From [Bacillus] selenitireducens MLS10 (GTDB taxonomy: Bacteria; Bacillota; Bacilli; Bacillales; Salisediminibacteriaceae): a stretch of 64,000 nucleotides of DNA. The position numbers were made by a program, and so were the translations under genes. The notes under the pieces were generated by a model that saw only the letters and a program-made list of their open reading frames with translations, did not search any database and was not told the DNA's origin. The stretch spans positions 1,364,001 through 1,428,000 of the forward strand of contig NC_014219.1 of assembly GCF_000093085.1 (NCBI RefSeq), read 5' to 3'. Shown here piece after piece: positions 29,660 through 37,670 of this stretch. How positions within the stretch are numbered: the stretch's first letter is position 1; the number at the start of each line of letters is the position of its first letter.

Positions 29660-30556
29660 TCAGGAGGTCGGTTTTAAAGGCCGGTACTGTTTATCGAACG
29701 TGAAGCCTTCTCCGGACACTTCCTTGACATCATTGATGGAGAAGAAAGCGTACGGGTCCACTTCCTGGATCAAATTCTTCAGCTGAATGAGCTCGTGACG
29801 GTTCACGACACAGTAGAGAATCTGGCGTTCGCTTTCCGTGAAGCTTCCGCGCCCGGTAATGACGGTGGAACCCCTTCCCATTCGCTCAATGATGGCTTTT
29901 GAGATGGCCTCAGTTTTGCTTGAGATGATCATTGTGGATTTAGCCGCACTTGCCCCTTCAATGATCAGATCAATAACCCGGCTTGCCACAAACACGGTGA
30001 CGAGGGTATACATCGCCTGCGTGAGCGTCAGGTGGATCATGGAAATGGTGATCACGGCTGCATCAAAGCTGAACATAAATTTCCCGATGCTCATCCCGAA
30101 GTATTTCTCAGCGAGACGGGCGAGAATGTCTGCGCCGCCGGTTGTGCCACCGGCTCTGAAGATCATGCCGAGACCGGTGCCGGCAAAGACCCCTGCGAAG
30201 AGTGAGACGAGAATCATGTCGTCATGAAGGGGGATTTCCGTCACCGGGTACAGTTCGAAGATCCGAAGAGAAACAGACAAAGACAAGGTACCGAAGATGC
30301 TGTAGATAAGCATATTCTTCCCAAAGAGTTTATAGCCGATTAAAAAGAGGGGGATGTTCAGTGCCAAATTCGAAAAAGACGGTTCGATGGCAAAGAGATA
30401 GTATAAAAACAGCGTAATGCCGGTAAAGCCTCCGTGTGCCAAACCGTTTTGTATATTAAAATGAATGATGCCGAAGCCGAAAATGAGTGTCCCGACGATG
30501 ATGATGAGAAACGGTCTGACTTTAAGACCTTCTGTTACCTGCTTTAATCTGTTCAT
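29660..30556 (-). CDS. YitT-family membrane protein
   Basis: 298 aa. Five or six transmembrane helices (about residues 15-210) with the family pattern 'AGTGLGMIFRAGGTTGGADILA', here cited by its core FRAGGTTGGADI, and a C-terminal soluble DUF2179 domain ('GRGSTVITGRGSFTESE', about 225-285). YitT proteins are abundant in Firmicutes; their physiological role is not established. The 5' side faces the S-box leader of the homocysteine synthase gene. Confidence 0.9.
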   Translation of the reverse strand: MNRLKQVTEGLKVRPFLIIIVGTLIFGFGIIHFNIQNGLAHGGFTGITLFLYYLFAIEPSFSNLALNIPLFLIGYKLFGKNMLIYSIFGTLSLSVSLRIFELYPVTEIPLHDDMILVSLFAGVFAGTGLGMIFRAGGTTGGADILARLAEKYFGMSIGKFMFSFDAAVITISMIHLTLTQAMYTLVTVFVASRVIDLIIEGASAAKSTMIISSKTEAISKAIIERMGRGSTVITGRGSFTESERQILYCVVNRHELIQLKNLIQEVDPYAFFSINDVKEVSGEGFTFDKQYRPLKPTS

Positions 30557-30714
30557 ATTCAGATCCCTCCCGGAAATAGATGATGGTATGATTCAAACGA
30601 GACTGAGTATAACACACGGCAGGGGGGAACCCAACCACATAGTTGCAGATCCCCCGAAGTATCAATCTTCAGATAACCGGAACCGGTTTCAGTGAAAAAC
30701 TCGTGAAGAAAAAG

Positions 30715-30742
30715 TTGACGAAATCCCCCGAAGAGTGATAAT
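30715..30742 (+). promoter_or_regulatory. Promoter of the S-box homocysteine synthase gene
   Basis: TTGACG at 30715-30720 and GATAAT at 30737-30742 with a 16-base spacer, about 60 bases upstream of the aptamer. Confidence 0.55.
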
Positions 30743-30802
30743 ATTCAAATAATTATCGGCGATAGCCGGTAACTTCGACAACCTCACCCTTGATGAATGA
30801 AT

Positions 30803-30926
30803 ACTCTTATCAAGAGCGGCTTAGGGACTGGCCCGATGAAGCCCGGCAACCAGCACAGGATCTGTTTTTCACTTGTGCAAGGTGCCAATTCCAGCAGGAC
30901 ACCAGGTGTTCTGGCAGATGAGAGCG
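30803..30926 (+). promoter_or_regulatory. SAM-I riboswitch (S-box) upstream of metY
   Basis: Classical S-box core: P1 CTCTTATC at the 5' end and GATGAGAG at 30917-30924; between them GGGACTGGCCCGATGAAGCC, GGCAACC, and GGTGCCAATTCC-AGCAGG. High SAM would favour termination at the downstream hairpin (about 30954-30976) and shut off methionine synthesis. Confidence 0.95.
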
Positions 30927-30953
30927 CCCTTTTTTTATTGGGATCAGACGCTC

Positions 30954-30976
30954 GCCCTGCCTTGAACAAGGCGGGG
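30954..30976 (+). terminator. S-box expression-platform terminator (metY)
   Basis: CCCTGCCTT and AAGGCGGGG form a stem with loop GAAC, followed by a T-rich stretch, between the aptamer and the start codon. Confidence 0.6.
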
Positions 30977-31014
30977 TTTCTATGTTTTTTCAACAGCAAA
31001 AGGAGGAATCAGCA

Positions 31015-32580
31015 GTGGGAAAAGAAGTGAATGAATGGAAGAAGAGTACGCAGCTGCTTCATGCAGGACAGGTGGCCGATCCGGCTACAGGTGCGAGAGC
31101 CGTTCCGATTTATCAGACGACGTCTTACGTCTTTGACGATGCGGAACACGCGGAAAGGCTGTTTTCTCTCGCAGAACCCGGCAACATTTACAGCCGCATT
31201 ATGAACCCGACAGTGGATGCTTTTGAGAAGCGGATGGCGATCCTTGAGGACGGCGTGGGTGCATTGGCCACTTCGTCAGGCATGTCGGCGATCACCCTGA
31301 CCATCTTCAACCTTGCAGAAGCGGGAGACGAAATCGTTGCCGCATCGAATTTGTATGGCGGCACATACAATCTCTTTAAAAATACCCTCCCGAAATACGG
31401 GATCAAGGTACATTTTACGGATTCGACGGATCCTGAAGCCGTCAGAAAAGCGATCACACCAAAGACAAAAGCCGTTTTCGCCGAAACAATCGGGAATCCG
31501 AGCCTGAACGTCCTTGATTTTGAAGCCATATCCGATGTGGCACACGAAGCGGGTGTGCCGCTGATTATCGACGGGACCTTCGGGTCACCGGCGGTCTGCC
31601 GCCCTTTGCAGCATGGAGCGGATATCGTGATCCATTCGGCAACGAAATGGATTGGCGGACACGGAACGACCATCGGCGGGGTCGTGGTTGATGGAGGACG
31701 GTTCGAGTGGTCAAAAGAGAAATTCCCGATGTTCCATGAACCGGACCCGGGTTATGACGGCCTTCAGTATAAAGATCTCGGCGAACTGGCCTTCATCTTA
31801 AAGATGCGCGTTCAGCTCATGCGTGATATTGGAGCGGCGATGAGTCCGTTTAATGCGTTCCTTCTCCTGCAGGGTCTTGAAACGCTGAATCTGCGTATGG
31901 AACGCCATCAGGCGAATGCCCTTGCCCTCGCGGAGAAGCTTCAGTCGCATCCGCAGGTTGAATGGGTCAGCTATCCTGGACTGAAGGATCATCCGGCCCA
32001 TGATTTAGCTGAACAATATTTGAGCGGCGGGTATGGCCCGGTTGTGAACTTCGGCATCAAAGGCGGTCGTGATGCGGGGCGGGAATTGATCCGTCACGTG
32101 AAACTGTGGAGCCACGTCGCGAATGTCGGCGATGCGAAGAGCCTGATCATCCATCCCGCGAGCACAACGCATCTCCAGCTTTCCGATGAGGACCTTGCCA
32201 CGACGGGAGTTACACCGGATCTCGTGCGTCTGTCCGTCGGACTTGAAGACATTGATGACTTGTACGAAGCCCTCGATGAAGCACTGCGCATAGCTTCCGG
32301 CGATCATCCTGCGGAGGAGGAGCCGGATCATCTGTACGAGCGGATGATGTCTTCCGCTGTCCTTCATCAGCCGGAAGGTTCGAGACGAAAAGTGATTCTG
32401 AACTATGGATCAGATGAATCTGTTAAACCGTTCAAACGACTCGGGTACAGAGTAATTTCAGAATCGGATCTGACGCAGGACAGCGTCGTCGATTACATTA
32501 CAGCCAACGACGAATCAGCTGTCTCCCGGGATGTCTTGGATCAGTATGAACCTCTTGGCATCCTCTATATAGGTGAATAA
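31015..32580 (+). CDS. metY: O-acetylhomoserine sulfhydrylase (homocysteine synthase) with C-terminal extension
   Basis: 521 aa. Residues about 1-430 are a Cys/Met-metabolism PLP enzyme of the MetY type: 'STQLLHAGQVADPATGARAV' opening, and the PLP lysine in 'IHSATKWIGGHGTTIGG' (about 208-224). It makes homocysteine from O-acetylhomoserine and sulfide. About 90 extra residues follow, including 'RRKVILNYGSDESVKPFKRL', which resembles the beginning of a CoA-binding (Rossmann) domain. The usual enzyme is near 430 aa. GTG 31015 is chosen for AAAGGAGG eight bases upstream. Controlled by the S-box leader. Confidence 0.9.
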   Translation: MGKEVNEWKKSTQLLHAGQVADPATGARAVPIYQTTSYVFDDAEHAERLFSLAEPGNIYSRIMNPTVDAFEKRMAILEDGVGALATSSGMSAITLTIFNLAEAGDEIVAASNLYGGTYNLFKNTLPKYGIKVHFTDSTDPEAVRKAITPKTKAVFAETIGNPSLNVLDFEAISDVAHEAGVPLIIDGTFGSPAVCRPLQHGADIVIHSATKWIGGHGTTIGGVVVDGGRFEWSKEKFPMFHEPDPGYDGLQYKDLGELAFILKMRVQLMRDIGAAMSPFNAFLLLQGLETLNLRMERHQANALALAEKLQSHPQVEWVSYPGLKDHPAHDLAEQYLSGGYGPVVNFGIKGGRDAGRELIRHVKLWSHVANVGDAKSLIIHPASTTHLQLSDEDLATTGVTPDLVRLSVGLEDIDDLYEALDEALRIASGDHPAEEEPDHLYERMMSSAVLHQPEGSRRKVILNYGSDESVKPFKRLGYRVISESDLTQDSVVDYITANDESAVSRDVLDQYEPLGILYIGE

Positions 32581-32587
32581 CTTGACT

Positions 32588-32626
32588 AAAGGTGTGCGTC
32601 GGTCTACCCGATTCGCACCTTTTTTT
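32588..32626 (+). terminator. metY terminator
   Basis: AAGGTGTGCGTCGG and CCCGATTCGCACCTT form an imperfect stem followed by TTTTTT. Confidence 0.8.
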
Positions 32627-32690
32627 CTTGTTTGTTCACGTTACTTCGGCTTTTCGGTATAATGGAGGGTGAAGAAAGTGGGGTGGGTCC

Positions 32691-33326
32691 GTGTTTAAAA
32701 TGATGGTGTCAAGTTTTATTATCATGCTGATTCTCTCCATGGCGGGATTATTGTATCTGTACAGTTCGGGAAGCAGTGAAGGCGAATCGGATATTGCGAA
32801 TCTGGATTTTACGTTTGAGAACAGTGACTATCTCTTCTATTTGACTGACGGGGAGATTGCTTCTGCTATTCAGGAGTCAAGAGAGAGTATCCGGCTTATC
32901 GAGGATTATCTGATTGAACTAAATGACACAGGGATACCGGAGATCGCCTTTGTTTATATGGAACCGCCGATTCTGACGGCAAAGCTCGAAGCGAGAAGAA
33001 TCTCGGATCACTTTGGACGCACCGCTTCTGTACCGGAAATCAAAGAAGGTCTTTCGGATCGGTATTTACCCGTTATAGGGCGGTTTACCGGGAATCATGC
33101 GTTTGTGTTCGATGTTTCACTGCACCAGGAGACGGATGGAGAGGACCTTCATGAGGTGCAGTTTTATGAAGAAAACAGTGGAGGCGGTGCTGTGAAGACG
33201 ATCCTGATCGATATGGAAACCGTCGATCCATCGATTCCTCTGTATATGGATGTGTTCGATGTGTCTGATCCTGCTTTGACAGCGCGTTACAGAATTGATT
33301 TTGAGACATTCCAAACCCATGATTAA
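32691..33326 (+). CDS. Hypothetical membrane-anchored protein, 211 aa
   Basis: One N-terminal hydrophobic segment (about residues 4-27, 'SFIIMLILSMAGLLYLY') serves as signal anchor; the remainder is acidic and predicted extracytoplasmic. No family recognised. GTG 32691 is used; an ATG at 32700 (fourth codon) and others follow. A promoter-like TATAAT stands at 32657-32662. Convergent with another acidic anchored protein (33379-34185), separated by a shared terminator. Confidence 0.75.
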   Translation: MFKMMVSSFIIMLILSMAGLLYLYSSGSSEGESDIANLDFTFENSDYLFYLTDGEIASAIQESRESIRLIEDYLIELNDTGIPEIAFVYMEPPILTAKLEARRISDHFGRTASVPEIKEGLSDRYLPVIGRFTGNHAFVFDVSLHQETDGEDLHEVQFYEENSGGGAVKTILIDMETVDPSIPLYMDVFDVSDPALTARYRIDFETFQTHD

Positions 33327-33354
33327 ACCCCGGCTCTTCCGAGATCCGGGGTTT
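33325..33354. terminator. Bidirectional hairpin terminator
   Basis: AAACCCCGG and CCGGGGTTT close a hairpin between two convergent genes. Confidence 0.8.
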
Positions 33355-33378
33355 AACAGGGTCATAGGCGATCATCGT

Positions 33379-34185
33379 TTACTGATCCACGAGCTCCGGA
33401 TAGCGCTGGCTCATTCTTTCAAAGATCGTTTCCTGGATCATCATAAAGGCCCCTTCTTCATCCTCATCATGATCACCGTATCGGGCGATAACCTCTTCTG
33501 TGATTTGCGAACGGATAAAAGGTTCCAGATAATGAATATCCTGCTGCCGTTGAAGCATGGTGCTCCCGTACGCTTCTTCGATCACCTCAAAAAGGATCAT
33601 GAGGCTCTGGTCTTCGTCCTCTCCGGCTTCATCAGGATCTGTCCCCTCATCAATAAACGCTGAATAGGATTCGGCATCAAAGTCAAACGCAAATTCAGAT
33701 TCTGCATACTCAAGCCAGGTATAAAGTTCGCCCGCTGTCCATTCCGCATCCTGATCGATGGATTCATCGGAATAGCCCTCATTGATCCGCTCAAGAAACT
33801 GGTAATAGAGACGGCTGTGCGCCATCAGACTCGCTTCAGTCGGCTGTTCTTCAGCTTCGGGCAAGGTGACGGCAGTCACCAGCTCTTCGGCTGACTGTCT
33901 GATTTCTGCTTCACGCTGCGGATCGTCGAACTCATGCTGTTCATCCCCGGATGCAGAAATATTCAAGTCTCCATCCATCGTTCCCCCGTTTTCGGAAACG
34001 GCATTTTCATTATTAGCAGCGGTTGTGTTCTGTTCGTTCTGCGAATCATCCATGGCCCCATTGCTTCCCATTCCAGGCTCCGGTCCTGAGGTATTCTCGA
34101 GATTCAGTGCCACCGCAGAAAGACCGGTCAGTAAGACGATGCCGACAGCTAACACAATCCATTTATTTCGGTTCAATTGATTCAC
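33379..34185 (-). CDS. Acidic exported or anchored protein, 268 aa
   Basis: Basic N-terminus and one hydrophobic helix (about residues 9-27) form a signal anchor, followed by an Asn/Gly/Glu-rich linker (about 30-85) and a very acidic domain rich in Asp/Glu with helical patterns. No cysteine lipobox is seen. Family not recognised. The high acidity outside the membrane is what salt-adapted bacilli often show. GGAGTGAATCAATTG precedes the start. Confidence 0.75.
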   Translation of the reverse strand: MNQLNRNKWIVLAVGIVLLTGLSAVALNLENTSGPEPGMGSNGAMDDSQNEQNTTAANNENAVSENGGTMDGDLNISASGDEQHEFDDPQREAEIRQSAEELVTAVTLPEAEEQPTEASLMAHSRLYYQFLERINEGYSDESIDQDAEWTAGELYTWLEYAESEFAFDFDAESYSAFIDEGTDPDEAGEDEDQSLMILFEVIEEAYGSTMLQRQQDIHYLEPFIRSQITEEVIARYGDHDEDEEGAFMMIQETIFERMSQRYPELVDQ

Positions 34186-34357
34186 TCCTGATTCATGACA
34201 TGATTACTTTTGCAATTATACCATGAAGTAAGAAACTGTCCTATAAGCCGAACCGTAAATTTGGAAAATAGGTCTGACAACTTGCGCTGTTCGTGGTATG
34301 ATAAAACCATTAAACTGTTAGATGGATCCTGCAAACAATACCGGGAGGATGATGAAT

Positions 34358-36049
34358 GTGATTCAATATATTCGGGATGCTAGTCTTAGGAAAAAGATAC
34401 TCGGTACGTTCAGTATTGTTATTATGCTGCTTATCGTCAGTTCGATAACCACGTACATTCAGATGTCACAGGTTGGCGGAGAGATGGATGAATATGGAGA
34501 AGCCAACGAACGGGCGGTGGCCGCGACGGAAGTGGCAGCACTGGTCAGGGCGACGTACATATTGAAGTCAGATGAGCTGAGAACGGGCGAAGAGATGGAT
34601 ACAGCTCAGTTCGAGACCTGGACGACCACATTGAACAGTCACCTCTCGCTCCTTGAAGAAGGTCTCCAAGAGGAGGAGCAACTTGCCTTGCTCGCCTCTG
34701 TCCAGGAAAACCTTGAAGCCTTTTATAATCAAATTGAGCGTGTTCCTGATCAGGTGGGTCCGATTCAGAATCAGCGGATGGATGAATTGGCTGATTTGAG
34801 AGGGGACGTGGTGGATGATGCCCTTGCACTCACGAACGTTATTCAGGGTCAGGCAGAAGTCGCAGAGGCAAACGTAATCGGAATCATTGATGACAATTCA
34901 CTGTTCTTCTCCGTTGTAATCGGATTGAACATCATTCTCGGAACCGTCTTTTTCTACCTCCTGAGCCGGAATATGTCCCGTTCACTGAATGAAGTCGTCG
35001 GTCGCATGGAAGCGATCAGTGAAGGCAATATTCATGTGTCCGAGATAGAGGTTAAAGGAAAAGATGAAATGGGACAGATGGGTCTGGCAGTGAATCGAAT
35101 GCTTGGAAGCTTAAAGGAAATGGTCGGTAAGATCTCCGAATCGTCAGATCAGGTCGCGGCAAGTTCAGAAGAACTGTTGGCATCGGCAAGTGAGACAAGC
35201 CGCGCGACCGAAGAGATCAGCGAATCGATTCAGGAAGTGGCATTGGGTGCGGATAAACAGTTGAACAAAGCATCTGACAACTCCCAAATCGTAAGCGAAA
35301 TGCGCAGTCAGGTTGACCGCGCCACATCGGCAATCGATGAAGTGGATCAGGTTACGGAAAATGCAAACGAGAAGACCGTTCAGGGCAAACAGACGCTCGA
35401 AATGACGATATCCCAGATTCATGAAATCCAGGGCGTCACGAAAGATATTGATGAATCCGTCCAGCGGGTGTCCGAGCGTTCCGATCAGATTGGCAATATT
35501 ATTAAACTCATCAATGACGTTGCGGAACAGACGAATCTTCTCGCCCTGAATGCGGCCATAGAGGCTGCAAGAGCAGGCGAGCATGGCAAAGGGTTTGCGG
35601 TGGTGGCTGATGAAGTCCGAAAGCTTGCGGAGCAGACCGGGAACGCAACAGGGGATATTCAGAAACTGATCGAAGAAATGCAGGTTGAGGTTTCGAGGTC
35701 CGTGGATTATACCCAATCAGGCAGTAAAGCTGTTGAGCTTGGAACGGACTATGCGAATCAGGCCGGAAAAGCGTTCGATGATGTGGATGATGCCGTAGTT
35801 GCGGTGACGAAGAGAATGGCAGACGTGACAGGGATTATGAAGGAAATAAAAGAAGGAATCGGTAATGTCGAGGATTCCGTATCCGAAACGAAAGCGTTGA
35901 GTGAATCATCGGCCGGATACAGTGAAAATGTTGCTGCTTCAGCTGAAGAACAGACTGCATCCATGGAGGAGGTTCATGCTTCAGCCAATCAGCTTGCGGA
36001 CATGGCTGAAGAGCTCCAGGAAGTTATCGCGGCCTTCAATAAGTCTTGA
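34358..36049 (+). CDS. Methyl-accepting chemotaxis protein
   Basis: About 563 aa. TM1 at residues about 8-33, a four-helix-bundle type sensor domain outside the membrane (about 34-185), TM2 (about 186-206), HAMP domain (about 208-260) and the cytoplasmic signalling domain with the conserved hairpin tip '[20 protein letters not shown]'. It would detect an unknown extracellular or membrane stimulus and signal through CheA/CheW. Start codon choice: GGGAGG (34343-34348) best fits GTG 34358, but ATG 34349 or 34352 are possible. Confidence 0.93.
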   Translation: MIQYIRDASLRKKILGTFSIVIMLLIVSSITTYIQMSQVGGEMDEYGEANERAVAATEVAALVRATYILKSDELRTGEEMDTAQFETWTTTLNSHLSLLEEGLQEEEQLALLASVQENLEAFYNQIERVPDQVGPIQNQRMDELADLRGDVVDDALALTNVIQGQAEVAEANVIGIIDDNSLFFSVVIGLNIILGTVFFYLLSRNMSRSLNEVVGRMEAISEGNIHVSEIEVKGKDEMGQMGLAVNRMLGSLKEMVGKISESSDQVAASSEELLASASETSRATEEISESIQEVALGADKQLNKASDNSQIVSEMRSQVDRATSAIDEVDQVTENANEKTVQGKQTLEMTISQIHEIQGVTKDIDESVQRVSERSDQIGNIIKLINDVAEQTNLLALNAAIEAARAGEHGKGFAVVADEVRKLAEQTGNATGDIQKLIEEMQVEVSRSVDYTQSGSKAVELGTDYANQAGKAFDDVDDAVVAVTKRMADVTGIMKEIKEGIGNVEDSVSETKALSESSAGYSENVAASAEEQTASMEEVHASANQLADMAEELQEVIAAFNKS

Positions 36050-36124
36050 AACGATGCTTCACACTAAGGGTCTGAATACTGTATAATTGAGGAAACGAGT
36101 TCATTTTCGGGAGGATTGGTAAGC

Positions 36125-36562
36125 ATGCTCGATGAAACATACAAGCATATCTTAATGTGTTATGATGGCTCAAAAAATGCAGAGAAAGCATTGATGAAAG
36201 CAGTCAATGTGGCAAAACGGAATGAGGCAAAATTGAGTGTTGTGCACATCATTCATAAGGATAATCCTCAGTTTGAAGTGGTTAAACCGTCAAACTTTCA
36301 AGCGGAAGCCGATCAGCATGCAGAAGAGATTCGCCGTCATGTAGAGGCAGTGATGGACCGTGCAGACTTTAAGGCGTTTGAGGTGCTGATTGACACCGGT
36401 AATCCGAAAACGAAAATTACCTACGATTATATCGATGACCTGGGAACGGATCTTGTCATATGCGGGCATACCGGTATGGATTCCTATGACAAGATGGACA
36501 TGGGCAGCACGTCAGAGAACATTGCCCGATACTCCAGTGTGGACGTCATGATCGTCAAATAA
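36125..36562 (+). CDS. Universal stress protein (UspA family)
   Basis: 145 aa single Usp domain. 'KHILMCYDGSKNAEKAL' at the N-terminus and the ATP-binding pattern G-x2-G-x9-G-S in 'GHTGMDSYDKMDMGS' near the C-terminus suggest an ATP-binding member. ATG 36125 is chosen for GGGAGGA upstream (TTG 36116 is in frame). Monocistronic with its own terminator. Confidence 0.92.
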   Translation: MLDETYKHILMCYDGSKNAEKALMKAVNVAKRNEAKLSVVHIIHKDNPQFEVVKPSNFQAEADQHAEEIRRHVEAVMDRADFKAFEVLIDTGNPKTKITYDYIDDLGTDLVICGHTGMDSYDKMDMGSTSENIARYSSVDVMIVK

Positions 36563-36586
36563 ATAAAGGAATTATCATACAGTTTG

Positions 36587-36617
36587 AAAAACCTCTGCCA
36601 AAGCGGCAGAGGTTTTT
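36587..36617 (+). terminator. usp terminator
   Basis: AAACCTCTGCC and GGCAGAGGTTT stem followed by TTTTT. Confidence 0.88.
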
Positions 36618-36734
36618 CAGTTGGCTGAAAAAAGTACAGCCAATATTTGTTTTGTGCATATGTGAAGGTTTTATTAAATACAATGTGAAATACTTAACAA
36701 AAGATTGTGAAGTTCGTAAAAAATTTGTCGGTAG

Positions 36735-36777
36735 TGTGTTAAATGTCACAGAATTTCTGTTTGTAATCCGTTATGGT
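36735..36777 (+). promoter_or_regulatory. FNR-like site and promoter of the formate dehydrogenase island
   Basis: TGTGT-TAAATG-TCACA (36735-36750) matches the Fnr/Crp consensus TGTGA-N6-TCACA at nine of ten arm bases. TATGGT at 36772-36777 would be the -10; the site centre (about 36742.5) then lies near -41.5, the standard class II activator position. No good -35 is present, as expected for an activator-dependent promoter. Anaerobic induction of fdhD-fdhA is inferred. Confidence 0.6.
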
Positions 36778-36875
36778 TAAAACAGATGGAAATGATATCG
36801 CTTTCTTTTCATAGGTCAAGTAAACAGATGTCATATGAACTATCCGATAGAAGAGAGAGTGAAGGGGGGAAGACG

Positions 36876-37619
36876 ATGAAGATTTTCTGTCCGGAAGAAT
36901 TTCCGGTTGCCCTGTTTGTTAATGGGCAGGAGATGTCCGTCTATCAGCTGACGAATGAAGATCTTGAAGAATGGTGCTATGGTCACTTATTCAGTGAAGG
37001 AGTCATTGAATCAGCCGACGATGTTGAAGAAGTCGTCATCAGAGAGGGGAAAATATCCGTCGAGTTGAGAGAAGATCTCGATGCGGATGCGCTGATGCAG
37101 CGGAAGAAGCGTATGACGGCGGGATGCGGTAACGGGGTGACATTTTTCTCAATGAACGATGTCCTCGGGTTTCCGAAAGTGGAAACATCGCACCGGGTCA
37201 CACTGACGTATCTGCTGAAAAAACGGCATGAATTTGCGAAGGCGTCCCCGATGTATAACGAAACAGGGGGCATGCATGGTGCCTGTTTTATCATGCCGGA
37301 TGGGTCACTGGTCATCAGGGAAGACATCGGCCGCCACAATGCAGTGGATAAGGTGATCGGATACGGGCTCTTGAACGGTGTGAATCCGGAAGATGTGATC
37401 TTATTGACAACTGGCAGGGTATCCTATGAGATGCTGTCAAAGTCTGCAAGATACGGAATCGGTGTGATTGGAAGCAGAACGGCTGCCACAAAACAGGCTG
37501 TTCAGCTCGCTAATTTTCTCGGTGTGGAAGTCGTTGGATACATCCGCGGCAAGATGTCATTTGTTTATACGAAACACGAGAAAGTGATCAACGATTTAAA
37601 AGCAGCCACTTCGATCTGA
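36876..37619 (+). CDS. fdhD: Formate dehydrogenase accessory sulfurtransferase FdhD
   Basis: 247 aa. FdhD carries sulfur from cysteine desulfurase to the molybdenum/tungsten cofactor of formate dehydrogenase. Recognised by 'EEFPVALFVNGQEM' near the start, 'GGMHGACFI' and 'REDIGRHNAVDKVIGYGL' (about residues 147-165). Where many homologues have a C-x2-C in the flexible loop, this one has 'TAGCGNG' with a single Cys. AAGGGGGG fits ATG 36876; the frame is open upstream but without a better site. Directly precedes the enzyme gene. Confidence 0.92.
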   Translation: MKIFCPEEFPVALFVNGQEMSVYQLTNEDLEEWCYGHLFSEGVIESADDVEEVVIREGKISVELREDLDADALMQRKKRMTAGCGNGVTFFSMNDVLGFPKVETSHRVTLTYLLKKRHEFAKASPMYNETGGMHGACFIMPDGSLVIREDIGRHNAVDKVIGYGLLNGVNPEDVILLTTGRVSYEMLSKSARYGIGVIGSRTAATKQAVQLANFLGVEVVGYIRGKMSFVYTKHEKVINDLKAATSI

Positions 37620-37670
37620 CAAGGGGAAAAAAGAATCAAAATGAAGTCAAACGTAAGCTAAGGGGGAGTT

